Assembly (NCBI RefSeq): GCF_022458985.1
Contig: NC_061789.1
Coordinates: 6,490,357 to 6,554,356, forward strand
Length of the DNA stretch: 64,000 bases
Direction: 5' to 3'
From: Mugil cephalus
Lineage: Eukaryota > Chordata > Actinopteri > Mugiliformes > Mugilidae
Below are positions 48,000-60,999 of this stretch, piece after piece (position 1 is the stretch's first letter; each line of letters opens with the position of its first letter). The translations under genes and the position numbers were made by a program. The notes under the pieces were generated by a model. That model was not told the DNA's origin, did not search any database, and saw only the letters and a program-made list of their open reading frames with translations.

Positions 48000-48400
48000 C
48001 TCTGCTCTTCAATGTTGAAAGTATCCTGGGCAGTTCTCCAGGCATCAGTGTGGTAGATATCAACTCGTCCACAGCAAAAAGTAGAGCCTCAGTCTGGAGA
48101 GGGTACTAACTGTAACCCTACCACTTCTTCGGAAGATCTCCTGCTGTGTTCCCGTTCCCAAGAAGTTGTCTCCATCAGGGCTCAGTGATTACTGTCCAGT
48201 GGCCCTTACATCTCATGGAGGTGCTGGAGAGGTTGGTGCTTGCCCACCTAAGGCTGTAAGTGAGATCACCTTTACGTCCCCTACAGTTTGCCTACAGGCT
48301 GTGTCTGGTCTCCTGCATGTATATGCTGAATCAGAGTTTTAAGTGGACAACAAGTGTGTGCATGCTCCACAACCAGTATGCTGGCGTCTAACCCCAGAAC
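48000..48400. pseudogene. SRCR relic fused to LINE fragment, third copy
   Basis: SRCR stub near 48040-48085 (GAGTTGATATCTACCACACT), then the Rex1-like piece. Confidence 0.7.
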
Positions 48401-48584
48401 AATAACATTCAAGAAAGCCAGTCACAGAAGAAGGTAAATAGAGCAGGTAGAAAACCCTGAGGGACAGTGCACATCTCATCTGCACCAAAAGTAGCACGCA
48501 CATTACGTACAAAACTAATGTGGACAAGACTAAAGACATCTATCTATCTTATCGGTGAAAGTACTTACTGAAAAGTTTCCCCAC

Positions 48585-48893
48585 CTGTACAGTTGACTCC
48601 AGCATCCTTGCCATGTCCACAGTTGTGCGTCCCAAGTCCACCGTGCTGACAATTACTCAGAGAGCTCTCATTTCCTAAACAGGCCACATCATCGAGCCAG
48701 ATTTCTCCGGTTCCTTCACCAAAATGAGCAGCCCCAGGAGCACTCAGAGCCGTCCCACAGCTCAGCTGTCTGCAGACCACGTTTGCATCATTTATGTCCC
48801 AGTCGTCATCACAGACTGTCCCCCAGACACCGTTGTGGTAGATTTCAACTCTTCCAGAGCACAAAGTAGACCCAGCTAACCTGATGTTACCCT
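48585..48893 (-). CDS. SRCR exon a20 (EGN class)
   Basis: Eight cysteines. [11 protein letters not shown] and VACLGNES (Leu for Ser before the sequon), shared with a26 and a29. Confidence 0.89.
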
Positions 48894-49163
48894 CTAATGA
48901 CAAATCACAAGCAAACCATTGCCAGAGATGTCAAGACTTTGGTTTGAATTTACTTCGTCTTGCAACAAACTAAGCACTGATCGAGACCTTTGCCATTGCT
49001 TCAATAAATGATTTACAATTTTAATTTTACCACTTTTTTCTTCTCTTCAATTTTGAAAGCAGCATGGTTTTCATCAATTTGCACTACATCTATACATTTC
49101 AGCTTTTAAGGATACTGTATATCAATTCTATTGGTGAAAGTACTTATTGAAAAGTTTTACCAC

Positions 49164-49472
49164 CTGTACAGATGACTCCAGCGTCCTGGAAGTGTCCACA
49201 AAATTGTACCCCATGTCCATTGTACTGACAATGACTCAGGGAGCTCTCATTTCCTGAACAGGCCACATCATCGAGCCAGATTTGTCCGGTTCCTTCACCA
49301 AAATGAGCAGACCCAGGAGCACTCAGAGCTGTCCCACAGCTCAGCTGTCTGCAGACCACGTTTGCATCATTTATGTCCCAGTCGTCACCACAGACTGTTC
49401 CCCAGGAGTCACTGTGGTAGATTTCTACTCTTCCAGAGCACGGAGTAGGCCCAACTAACCTGATCTCAGCAC
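49164..49472 (-). CDS. SRCR exon a21 (AEI class)
   Basis: Eight cysteines, [24 protein letters not shown]. The donor is GTGGTA instead of GTGGGA, the only such change noted. Confidence 0.88.
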
Positions 49473-49616
49473 CTGATGAAAGATCACAGACTCGGTTGCT
49501 GGAGAAAACACATATTTCCTGTTAATTTTTTTACAGTTTCTAACATTTCGTCATGAAAATGCGCTTGCATCCCTGAGAAACTACTGAAAGACAGATACAA
49601 AACGACTCAGTTTACG

Positions 49617-49659
49617 TCCATGGATTCATTGAGACTCTGGGCTTTAGGAAAGTTATGGA
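49617..49659 (-). pseudogene. Ig-exon relic, third copy
   Basis: Same stub and flanks as at 42911. Confidence 0.75.
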
Positions 49660-50354
49660 AAAATAATTACACAGTGATGATATTTGATCATATTCAGTTT
49701 GATTTGATTTTTGTTTAACGTCCTTTTTCAGTTTTTATAATAAAAGAGTAAATATGTATGCTAACGAAACACTTTCTTTCATCATTCTCTAAAAAGCTGT
49801 TGCTCACTCATGATAGCGATGATTGTACATTTGCTATATGTGTTGCTTGCATGTTGCTTTTTTCTGTTACCGTCCTCTCAGGGAAGAATAATCAAAATAA
49901 AAAATGCTTATGAGAACACATCTTATATTGATCCAGTGTGAAGACTGCTTAATATTTCTTCATTAGACTGCAACTAAAATATGACTAGACCACTAAGACG
50001 ATGGCAAAAAAGAGTGACAAAGGAAGAATAAGTGTTACAGTTGACAAGTACCATGAAGTTATGGTTTAGTTATGAACAAAGACAATCCAATTTAAATGAA
50101 CTATATAAACATTTAACTATCTGCATAAATGTACCAAAGAAGCACTCGAAGTAAGTACATTCCTGAGCATTTGCACATTTCCAGGCAGCTAGGGAAATAT
50201 AAATAATGGTAAAGTTCAAATTCAGAGGTGCAGGACATGACTGTTAAATAAAGACATACAAGATCAAAACCATTTGTTCGTTATTATATTGATGCTTGTT
50301 GATACTCGTACCTTTTCTTGCCATCGTATCATTATAATTCACAATTCTTCTTAC

Positions 50355-50663
50355 CAGAGCAGACGACCCCAGCGTCTTTGCCGTGTCCACAGTTGTGTAT
50401 CCCAAGTCCTCTGTGCTGACAGTGACTTAGAGAGCTCTCGTTTCCTGAACAGGCCACATCGTCGAGCCAGATTTGTCCGGTTCCTTCACCAAAATGAGCG
50501 GACCCAGGAGCACTCAGAGCCGTCCCACAGCTCAGCTGTCTGCAGACCACGTTTGCATCATTTATGTCCCAGCCGACATCACAGACTGTCCCCCAGACAC
50601 CTTTGTGGAAGATTTCAACTCTTCCAGAGCACAAAGTAGGCCCAGCTAACCTGATCTCAGCAC
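50355..50663 (-). CDS. SRCR exon a22 (AEI class)
   Basis: Eight cysteines, [16 protein letters not shown], donor GTAAGA. It appears identical in translation to a16 and a31. Confidence 0.89.
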
Positions 50664-50844
50664 CTAACAACAGATCACAGACTCAGATGCTGGAGAAGAC
50701 ACATTTTCTGTTAGTTTTCTTACTGCTTCTACCATTTCATCATGAAAACACGCTTGTATCCCCAAGAAACTATTGAAAGACAGATACAAACAAATAAGAG
50801 GTTGATAGAACTCATATTAAATTGGATTTACAGTTACAGTTACA

Positions 50845-51095
50845 GGAGGAATAGCATTGCAGCCAGTGATGCCCACAGACTAAATAAACTGAACAGGAAG
50901 GCTGGTGCTATCATTGGCTGCAGATAGGAAACTTTTGAGGTGGTGGTGGAGAGGAAGACACTAAATAAACTGTCATCAGTCATGGATAGCCTTGACCACC
51001 CTCTCCACCAGATAATAGACACACAACAGAGCTCCTTCTCCGTGAGAGTCAGACAACTCTGTTGTCGCAAAGAACATTACAGCAAGTCATTCCTG
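50845..51095 (+). mobile_element. LINE ORF2 C-terminal fragment, third copy
   Basis: Copy of 44147-44400. Confidence 0.65.
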
Positions 51096-51129
51096 CCTCG
51101 TGAAAGTACTTATTGAAAAGTCTTCCGAC

Positions 51130-51510
<381 letters not shown>

Positions 51511-51684
51511 CTAAACTCTGATAGAGATTTTAGCCTTTTCTACAATATAAATAGATTTACAATTTAAATTTTCTGTGCTTTTTTCTTCTCTTTAATTGTG
51601 AAAGCAGCATGGTTTTCACCACTTTGCACCACTTGTACGCAGTTCAGCTTGTTGGTGAAAGTACTTTTTGAAAAGTTTTCCCAC

Positions 51685-51993
51685 CTGTACAGGTGACTCC
51701 AGCGTCCTCGCTGTGTTTACAGTTGTGTGTCCCAAGTCCTCTGTGCTGACAATGACTTAGAGAGCTCTCACTTCCTGAACAGGCCACATTATTGAGCCAG
51801 ATTTCTCCGGTTCCTTCACCAAAATGAGCAGAAGCAGGAGCACTCAGAGCCCTCCCACAGTTCAGCTGTCTGCAGACCACGTTTGCATCATTTATGTCCC
51901 AGTTGTCATCACAGACTGTTCCCCAGACACCGTTGTGGTAGATTTCAACTCTTCCAGAGCACAGAGTAGACCCAACTAACCTGATCTCAGCAC
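51685..51993 (-). CDS. SRCR exon a24 (AEI class)
   Basis: Eight cysteines. [45 protein letters not shown], no sequon. Its translation matches a33 apart from the first residue. Confidence 0.88.
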
Positions 51994-52154
51994 CTGATGA
52001 AAGATCACAGAGACAGTTGCTGGAGAAGACGCACATTTTTTGTTAGTATTTTTATTGTTTCTAACATTCCAACCTGTCTGCATCTCTCAGAAACTATTGA
52101 AAGACAGACGGAACTAAAGAAGTGTTCGCACAAGTGCCAGACTTATATTAAATT

Positions 52155-52880
52155 GGATTCAGGCTAGACTGGAGATGACTCTTGCTCAGTCAAAAGATCC
52201 AGTAGCTAGGTGTGTATTGTCAATCACAAGTTGTGAAATCAAATCAACATGATACAGACAGATGTTTGTCGTTGGGCTGTTCCACGGGTGTTGTCTAGTA
52301 CAGATGTGTACTGTGAAATAAAGTCTAAGGAGGAAACATCTTAGCTGGGGAGCATGCTAAAGGTGAGGCTAGCTGAGTGGTTTTTGTAGTTAGTAGTAGG
52401 GCTAAGTTAAGTCTCTTGGTTGAAGGCTGCATGGTGACTGCATTGAGGAGGGTGACTCCAGAAACGCACTGTTCAGCCTTCTTGAAGTGCCATGGGCCTA
52501 GAGGTGACCATTCGAAAACCCCAATTATGTGGCGCATACTGCCTACTACCGTTGGCTAGGCTAGTTAGCTGGTGTCTTCTTGTTGTGTGCTAGTTGGTAG
52601 CTGATGGGTAGCCTACTGGCATTTTATTTTTTTTCTAATTGGATTGGGTTTCTAATTGTGTTTTGCCTTGTGTTTTGCAGAGGTGAGATATGCTGGTTGA
52701 CATGTAGTCGCATATCCCATCACTGCATGAAAAGACCTGTATCCGGGCCTGGACAAGGCCACATACTTCTCAAATATTCTGGTGTAGGCAGGAGTATTCA
52801 GGCATATCCCCACTATAATGTCCGAGTAGCTACCAATTTCAGGGCTCCAGGCAGAGGTGGCAGAGGTGCCAAATATCACA
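52155..52880. other. Composite LINE/PLE-end intron sequence
   Basis: It opens with a LINE piece (GGCTAGACTGGAGATGACTC, as at 20531), continues with PLE-flank sequence and a stretch with no recognised origin. The first 500 bases recur at 63500-64000. Confidence 0.5.
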
Positions 52881-53890
52881 CCTTGGGCTCCATGGGGGTC
52901 AGTTGCTATGGACTGACCCCAACTGGACCTTTGTTAAAGGCTCAAGAAGGTATCCCAAAAAGAACAGCAAGAGGAAGAACACCGTCATCCCATACGAGGC
53001 TAGTGTATTGGAGAAACTGAGGATAATTTTCAGAAAACACCACATTCCAGTTTATTTCAAACACAGCAATACACTTGGACAAAAACTGGTCCAACCCAAA
53101 GACGGAAAACCCAGACAAAAAAAACAGAGTAATGCAGTACGTGCTATTCAGTGCAGTGAGGAATGTACAGACTTGTACATTGGGGAAACCAAACAACCCA
53201 TCCATAGATAATGTCCCAGCACAGGGGAGCCAGTTCATCAGGGAATGACTCAGCAGTCCACCTCCACTTGAAGGACAAAGGACACTCCTTTGGAGATACA
53301 ACATCAAAGTCCTAGCCCGAAAGGACAGGTGGTTTGAGAGAGGAGTAAATAAAGTCATCTGTCTCAAAGTGAAAAAACCTTCTCCAAACAGAGGAGGTGG
53401 TCTGAGATTTAATCTGCCATCCATTTACAATACAGTCTTGACTTCTGTCACCACGAACTTTCAACACAATTCACACCTTGAGACTGGAGACTCCCACTAA
53501 CAATACCCTCGTTAGAGCACTATTCATAGGTGAAGTAGTTTGGGCACACAGTCACCTCGAAGAAGTTTCAACACCATTCACGCCTTGAGACTGGAGGCTC
53601 CCACTAACAATAGCCTCGTTAGAGCACTATTCATAGGTGAAGTAGCATGGGCACACAGTCACCGCTTAAGACAAGTACCCAGCCTTTATGTGGCACCAGT
53701 TTCTGGTCAGGCAAGTTTCTGATGGGTTTTTCCTCCAGAGTTTTCCTATTTAAACCTCAACTTCCCACTAGTCTCTCAGAACTGAAGAAGCTACTCGGAT
53801 AAGTGGCAAAACATCTTCAAGAAATTTTACAAGTCCAGTTGCCTTTATTCAACGCCTTTTGGATTACAATGACCTGGATGACTGAGAACC
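52880..53890 (+). mobile_element. Penelope-like element, GIY-YIG end, degenerate
   Basis: The frame EKLRIIFRKHHIPVYFKHSN, then AIQCSEECTDLYIGETKQPI, is the C-terminal linker and GIY-YIG endonuclease of a Penelope-like retroelement. It is broken by a shift after KQPIHR and by further stops. The 3' end (CTACTCGGATAAGTGGC) is the source type for the inverted ends in the SRCR blocks. Confidence 0.8.
53457..53663. repeat. Tandem duplication of about 105 bp inside the PLE
   Basis: TTCAACAC-ATTCAC-CCTTGAG to GGGCACACAGTCACC occurs twice in tandem with few differences. Confidence 0.85.
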
Positions 53891-54384
53891 TTGACAGACA
53901 AGTCCTGAAACAGATTTACATTTCAGAAAACAATTTTGCAAGCAGTGAAACACCTTTACAAATGACAAAACACTTTTACAAGTCCCAAAACAAATTTACA
54001 AACTCCACCATCAACCAGAAAGGGAATGTACCAAGTCTGGGATTTAACAGGAACCTTGCCGGCACACAGCAGATTTACAGTCTGTATCTTGTTTTCGCAT
54101 ACTCCTGTACGCAGCCCTTTTCATGAGGTGCATCACTACTTATCTACTGCGGTTAGCTAGGCTAGGTAGCTGGTTTCTCCTTGTTGGTTGCTAGTGGTAG
54201 CTGACTGCCTGCCTACAGATCGTTTTCTTGTTATTCAATTTATTTATTGATTTATTGAACAAGATTTAAAAAAAAATCTGTTGAACTGGGTTTCTAATTG
54301 TGTTTTGCCTTGTGTTTTGCAGAAGTGGGATGAATTGGTTTTTGCTGTGCTCGTCAATTTTGCAAGTATGCTGGACAGTTACTC

Positions 54385-54450
54385 AGGCATCATTGTGGCA
54401 GATTTCAACTCTTCCAGTGCACAGAAACAGCTAACCTGATGTTAGTACTT
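54385..54450 (-). pseudogene. Truncated SRCR relic
   Basis: SRCR stub (GTTGAAATCTGCCACAATGA) ending in a changed acceptor region (TTAAGTACTAACATCAGG). It lost the conserved LAG-x-x-C codons by a small deletion. Confidence 0.7.
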
Positions 54451-54670
54451 AATGACAAATCACAAGCAAAGCATTGCCAGAGATGTTTCGTGTGAATTTA
54501 CTTTGTCTTGCAACAAACTAAAGAATGACAGAGATCTTTGTACTTGCTAAACTAAATCACAATTTCGAAAGCAGTGTAGTTTTCATAGTTTGCGCTACTT
54601 TTACGCAGCTCAGCTGTTTAAGAATATATCATTTATTTTGGAGAAAGTGCTTATTAAAAAGTATTCTGAC

Positions 54671-54976
54671 CTTTACAGATGACTCCAGCGGCCTTGCCGT
54701 GTCCACAGTGTGTCCCAAGTCCTCTGTGCTGACAATGACTTAGAGAGCTCTCACTTCCTGAACAGGCCACATTGTTGAGCCAGATTTGTCCGGTTCCTTC
54801 ACCAAAATGAGCGGACACAGGAGCACTCAGAGCCGTCCCACAGCTCAACTGTCTGCAGACCACGTTTGCATCATTTATGTCCCAGTCATCATCACAGACT
54901 GTTCCCCAGACACCGTTGTGGTAGATTTCAACTCTTCCAGAGCACGTAGTAGACCCAGCTAACCTGATCTCAGCAC
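54671..54976 (-). CDS. SRCR exon a25 (AEI class, 3-nt deletion)
   Basis: 306 nt. An in-frame codon loss turns [10 protein letters not shown] into GTHCGHGKA. All eight cysteines remain, but the Asn before C7 is gone and one Asp is Ala. It ends ICKG with donor GTCAGA. Confidence 0.85.
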
Positions 54977-55199
54977 CTGGTGAAAGATCACAGACTCAGT
55001 TGCCGGTGAAAACACATATTTTCAATTAGTTTTCTTACTTTTAAGATTTCATCATGAAACCCCATTTGCGTCCCTCAGAAACCACCGAAAGACTGATGTA
55101 AACAAATAGTAGGTTGACAGAACTTTTGCACCATCTAAGAGCCAAATCTATATTAAATTGGATTTACAGTTACATTTTCCTTGCTTTTTTTTCCTGCTC

Positions 55200-55600
55200 T
55201 GCTCTTCAATGTTGAAAGTATCCTGGGCAGTTCTCCAGGCATCAGTGTGGTAGATATCAACTCTTCCACAGCAAAAAGTAGAGCCTCAGCCTGGAGAGGG
55301 TACTAACTCTAACCCTACCACTTCTTTGGAAGATCTCCTGCTGTGTTCCCGTTCCCAAGAAGTTGTCTCCATCAGGGCTCAGTGATTACTGTCCAGTGGC
55401 CCTTACATCTCATGGAGGTACTGGAGAGGTTGGTGCTTGCCCACCTAAGGCTGTAAGTGAGATCACCTTTACGTCCCCTACAGTTTGCCTACAGGCTGTG
55501 TCTGGTCTCCTGCATGTATATGCTGAATCAGAGTTTTAAGTGGACAACAAGTGTGTGCATGCTCCACAACCACTATGCTGGCGTCTAACCCCAGAACAAT
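55200..55600. pseudogene. SRCR relic fused to LINE fragment, fourth copy
   Basis: SRCR stub near 55240-55285, then the Rex1-like reverse-transcriptase piece, as in the other blocks. Confidence 0.7.
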
Positions 55601-55781
55601 AACATTCAAGAAAGCCAGTCACAGAAGAAGGTAAATAGAGCAGGTAGAAAACCCTGAGGGACAGTGCACATCTCATCTGCACCAAAAGTAGCACGCAAAT
55701 TACGTACAAAACTAATGTGGACAAGACTAAAGACATCTATCTATCTTATCGGTGAAAGTACTTACTGAAAAGTTTCCCCAC

Positions 55782-56090
55782 CTGTACAGTTGACTCCAGC
55801 ATCCTTGCCATGTCCACAGTTGTGCGTCCCAAGTCCACCGTGCTGACAATTACTCAGAGAGCTCTCATTTCCTAAACAGGCCACATCATCGAGCCAGATT
55901 TCTCCGGTTCCTTCACCAAAATGAGCAGCCCCAGGAGCACTCAGAGCCGTCCCACAGCTCAGCTGTCTGCAGACCACGTTTGCATCATTTATGTCCCAGT
56001 CGTCATCACAGACTGTCCCCCAGACACCGTTGTGGTAGATTTCAACTCTTCCAGAGCACAAAGTAGGCCCAGCTAACCTGATGTTACCCT
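55782..56090 (-). CDS. SRCR exon a26 (EGN class)
   Basis: Eight cysteines, [19 protein letters not shown]. It differs from a20 by GPT for GST near the first cysteine. Confidence 0.89.
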
Positions 56091-56354
56091 CTAATGACAA
56101 ATCACAAGCAAACCATTTCCAGAGATGTCAAGACTTTGGTGTGAATTTACTTTATCTTGTAACAAACTAAACACTGATAGAGATCTTTGCCTTTGCTACA
56201 ATAAAAAAGTTAGATTTACAATTTTAACTTTCTGCACTTTTTTCTGCTTTTCAGTTTTGAAAGCAGAGTGGTTTTCATCAATTTGAGCTGCAGTTCAGCT
56301 ATTAAGGATATAACATTTTCGTTGGTGAAAGTACTTATTGAAAAGTTTTCCCAC

Positions 56355-56663
56355 CTGTACAGATGACTCCAGCGTCCTCGTAGTGTCCACAGTAGTGTAC
56401 CCCAAGTCCTCTGTGCTGACAATGACTTAGAGAGCCCTCATTTCCTGAACAGGCCACATAATGGAGCCAGATTTGTCCGGTTCCTTGACCAAAATGAGCA
56501 GACCCAGGAGCACTCAGAGCCGTCCCACAGTTCAGCTGTCTGCAGACCACGTTTGCATCATTTATGTCCCAGCCGTCATCACAGACTGTTCCCCAGACAC
56601 CGTTGTGGTAGATTTCAACTCTTCCAGAGCACGTAGTAGACCCAGCTAACCTGATCTCAGTAC
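56355..56663 (-). CDS. SRCR exon a27 (TEI class)
   Basis: Eight cysteines, [11 protein letters not shown]. It appears identical in translation to a18. Confidence 0.88.
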
Positions 56664-56759
56664 CTGATGAAAGATCACAGGCTCAGATGCTGGAGAAAAC
56701 ACATATTTTCTGTTGGTTTCTTACTGTTTCTAACATTCCATCATGAAAACCTGTTTACT

Positions 56760-57420
56760 AAGACAGTGTCTTAGGCTAAGCAAGGGCAGTGGGCGAACTG
56801 GGAGAGTGTAAAGAAAAGGAAGTTAAAGTGGAGTGAGCTGTGGAGCATGGAGGCTAGCGGGACTAGATTTATGATAGGGGCTATTTAAAATGTGCTGCCA
56901 TCTTCCCGGAACCTAAACCAGTGCCTTGGGGAGGATGCTGGCTGACTGCTATGCTCTAGTGTATGTACAGTTGTCCACATTCTGACAGGTTTCAGGGACA
57001 GAGTTGAGGAGGCTAATGAGTGCAAGAGAGGTACATGTGCAGAGATGGCAGCAGAAGCTGAACAACAAGGGTAGAGGACCCACATGCAGCCAGTGGAAGT
57101 GGGTTGCCCTGGATTCGTGGTAAAATCCACCATTGCTCTCCTGTGCAAGCTGGGCATTCACGGGAGATAATAGAGGGTCGCAGTAAATAACATGTCCCTG
57201 GCAAAGTTACTGTCCCAATTCTGCAAGCGCAAAGGGATCAGTGGCTCTAGATGTCAAGTTGAAAGTTTGAATTTGCAGGAACAAACCTCGGAAGTACCAA
57301 AACGGAGGATATGGGACTATGAAACTTCCAGAGGAACTGTCATATTACATGATTTCGCTCATATTCATAATCATATTGTTTTGTTATATCACATGACATA
57401 CCAATATACAATGTAATCGT
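56760..57420 (+). mobile_element. LINE-derived block, fifth copy
   Basis: Copy of 28790-29460. Confidence 0.55.
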
Positions 57421-58077
57421 CATACTATGAAAGGTTAAGCAGTGAAATAATATGCTGTCACTAGATTATGGTCCACTCTCGACATCTATATTATGATATT
57501 CTGTAGTACATGAAATGTGTTTGATATATATGTTTTGAGTTTTCATTATCAGAAATTACTATGGCCATATCATAATCGTGCCTCACTGTTATGTTTCTGT
57601 TGTGAAACAGTCAGAGGTTCAAGTTGAAGGTTGCCTAGTGGAAGGGGCCGTAAGAGGCCGTGGCATGTATGGATTATCACTACTGCCATTAATAATTCTA
57701 AAAGGAATCAAACGGAGATATGTTGGAGAAATTATATATCCCTATATATGCATACATTGGTAGACAGTTATACATGGAATGGTTGTAGAAATACACTGAA
57801 AAATACAGACAGAGACTGCTCTCACGCACAGGCACATCCTGTTTGACCAAATCTGGATGTGGTCAGCTTGACCTAAACATATCCACTGTGAGAAATTCCA
57901 GTCACATAACCAAAGTTGGTCAAAAACAGGAAAACATGATTCCATTGCCAAGAACACGTTGCGAAACCAAATGAACATGATACACACATACACACAGTTA
58001 TCATTATCAAAGTTATCATTATCACACACATCCATGGCTCTGCACAAAACATGTAACACACATAACAGGATGTCTGT

Positions 58078-58310
58078 GAAGGTTCTTAGCCATCCAGGTC
58101 ATGGTAATCCAAAAGGCATTGAATAAGGGCAACTGGACTTGTAGAATTTTTATCGAAGACATTTTGCCACTCATCCGAGTAGCTTCTTGAGTTTTGCCAG
58201 AGGAAACCAGAGTACCAAGACTATAAAAATCCCAGATGTTTGTCATTGTGTTGTTCCACGATGTTGTCCAGTACGGATGTGTACTGTGAAATAAAGTCTG
58301 CAAGGCTAGA
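58078..58310 (-). mobile_element. Penelope-like 3' end, fifth copy
   Basis: Same inverted PLE terminus. The Tc1 target here reads ACTATAAAAATC, empty and slightly changed. Confidence 0.65.
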
Positions 58311-58809
58311 GCCAAAAGTCTGGCTTCTGTCTGGTTTCTTGACTTCTGTGTGATTTCAACACAGAACGAGCAAGTGAGTGGCTGTGGCTAATGAGGAAAC
58401 ATCTTAGCTGGGGAGCATGCTAAAGGTGAGGCTAGCTGAGTGATTTTAGTGGTTAGTGGTAGGGCTAAGCTAACCTCTCTCTGTTGAAAGTCACAGTTGC
58501 ATGGTGGCTGCATGGAGGAGAGTGAGTCCAGGACACTAAAACTCACTGTTCAGCCTTCTTGAAGTGCCATGGGCCTGACTCAATGAAACATCAGTGAAGG
58601 GAGGTGACCACTTGAAAACCCCAATGATGTACCGACTGCCGTTGGCTAGTTAGCTGGTGTCTTCTTGTTGGTTGCTAGTGGCAGCTGACTTCTACCAATC
58701 CAAATGTTTTTCAGTTGGACTAGGCTTCTTAATGCATTTTGGCACAAGGGATTTTAACATCTCATCTAATTTTTTGTTGGTGAAAGTACTTATTGAAAAG
58801 TTTTCCCAC

Positions 58810-59118
58810 CTGTACAGTTGACTCCAGCGTCCTTGCTGTGTCCACATTTGGGTGTCCCAAGTCCTCTGCGCTGACAATGACTTAGAGAGCTCTCACTTCC
58901 TGAACAGGCCACATTGTTGAGCCAGATTTGTCCGGTTCCTTCACCAAAATGAGCAGACACAGGAGCACTCAGAGCCGTCCCACAGCTCAACTGTCTGCAG
59001 ACCACGTTTGCATCATTTATGTCCCAGTCGTCATCACAGACTGTCCCCCAGACACCGTTGTGGTAGATTTCAACTCTTCCAGAGCACGTAGTAGACCCAG
59101 CTAACCTGATCTCAGCAC
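58810..59118 (-). CDS. SRCR exon a28 (AEI class)
   Basis: Eight cysteines. Same translation as a19, 11.34 kb away. Confidence 0.89.
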
Positions 59119-59349
59119 CTGGTGAAAGATCACAGACTCAGTTGCCGGTGAAGACACATATTTTCAATTAGTTTTCTTACTTTTAAGATTTCATCATGAA
59201 ACCCCATTTGCGTCCCTCAGAAACCACCGAAAGACTGATGTAAACAAATAGCAGGTTGACAGAACTTTTGCACCATCTAAGAGCCAAATCTATATTAAAT
59301 TGGATTTACAGTTACATTTTCCTTGCTTTTTTTTCCTGCTCTGCTCTTC

Positions 59350-59740
59350 AATGTTGAAAGTATCCTGGGCAGTTCTCCAGGCATCATTGTGGTAGATTTC
59401 AACTCTTCCACAGCAAAAAGTAGAGCCTCAGCCTGGAGAGGGTACTAACTCTAACCCTACCACTTCTTTGGAAGATCTCCTGCTGTGTTCCCGTTCCCAA
59501 GAAGTTGTCTCCATCAGGGCTCAGTGATTACTGTCCAGTGGCCCTTACATCTCATGGAGGTACTGGAGAGGTTGGTGCTTGCCCACCTAAGGCTGTAAGT
59601 GAGATCACCTTTACGTCCCCTACAGTTTGCCTACAGGCTGTGTCTGGTCTCCTGCATGTATATGCTGAATCAGAGTTTTAAGTGGACAACAAGTGTGTGC
59701 ATGCTCCACAACCAGTATGCTGGCGTCTAACCCCAGAACA
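59350..59740. pseudogene. SRCR relic fused to LINE fragment, fifth copy
   Basis: SRCR stub near 59385-59430, then the Rex1-like piece. Confidence 0.7.
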
Positions 59741-59923
59741 ATAACATTCAAGAAAGCCAGTCACAGAAGAAGGTAAATAGAGCAGGTAGAAAACCCTGAG
59801 GGACAGTGCACATCTCATCTGCACCAAAAGTAGCACGCACATTACGTACAAAACTAATGTGGACAAGACTAAAGACATCTATCTATCTTATCGGTGAAAG
59901 TACTTACTGAAAAGTTTCCCCAC

Positions 59924-60232
59924 CTGTACAGTTGACTCCAGCATCCTTGCCATGTCCACAGTTGTGCGTCCCAAGTCCACCGTGCTGACAATTACTCAGA
60001 GAGCTCTCATTTCCTAAACAGGCCACATCATCGAGCCAGATTTCTCCGGTTCCTTCACCAAAATGAGCAGCCCCAGGAGCACTCAGAGCCGTCCCACAGC
60101 TCAGCTGTCTGCAGACCACGTTTGCATCATTTATGTCCCAGTCGTCATCACAGACTGTCCCCCAGACACCGTTGTGGTAGATTTCCACTCTCCCAGAGCA
60201 CAAAGTAGACCCAGCTAACCTGATGTTACCCT
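59924..60232 (-). CDS. SRCR exon a29 (EGN class)
   Basis: Eight cysteines. Same translation as a20, despite two base changes in the segment at 60186-60193. Confidence 0.89.
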
Positions 60233-60502
60233 CTAATGACAAATCACAAGCAAACCATTGCCAGAGACGTCAAGACTTTGGTTTGAATTTACTTCGTCTT
60301 GCAACAAACTAAGCACTGATCGAGACCTTTGCCATTGCTTCAATAAATGATTTACAATTTTAATTTTACCACTTTTTTCTTCTCTTCAATTTTGAAAGCA
60401 GCATGGTTTTCATCAATTTGCACTACATCTATACATTTCAGCTTTTAAGGATACTGTATATCATTTCTATTGGTGAAAGTACTTATTGAAAAGTTTTCCC
60501 AC

Positions 60503-60811
60503 CTGTACAGATGACTCCAGCGTCCTGGAAGTGTCCACAAAATTGTACCCCATGTCCATTGTACTGACAATGACTCAGGGAGCTCTCATTTCCTGAACAG
60601 GCCACATCATCGAGCCAGATTTGTCCGGTTCCTTCACCAAAATGAGCAGCGCCAGGAACACTCAGAGCTGTCCCACAGCTCAGCTGTCTGCAGACCACGT
60701 TTGCATCATTTATGTCCCAGTCGTCACCACAGACTGTTCCCCAGGAGTCACTGTGGTAGATTTCTACTCTTCCAGAGCACGGAGTAGGCCCAACTAACCT
60801 GATCTCAGCAC
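60503..60811 (-). CDS. SRCR exon a30 (AEI class)
   Basis: Eight cysteines. It differs from a21 at [12 protein letters not shown] (three changed residues in a short tract). AAH is otherwise found in the EGN exons a20, a26 and a29, so gene conversion is possible. Confidence 0.88.
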
Positions 60812-60955
60812 CTGATGAAAGATCACAGACTCGGTTGCTGGAGAAAACACATATTTCCTGTTAATTTTTTTACAGTTTCTAACATTTCGTCATGAAAATG
60901 CGCTTGCATCCCTGAGAAACTACTGAAAGACAGATACAAAACGACTCAGTTTACG

Positions 60956-60999
60956 TCCATGGATTCATTGAGACTCTGGGCTTTAGGAAAGTTATGGAA
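60956..60999 (-). pseudogene. Ig-exon relic, fourth copy
   Basis: Same stub and flanks as at 42911 and 49617. Confidence 0.75.
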
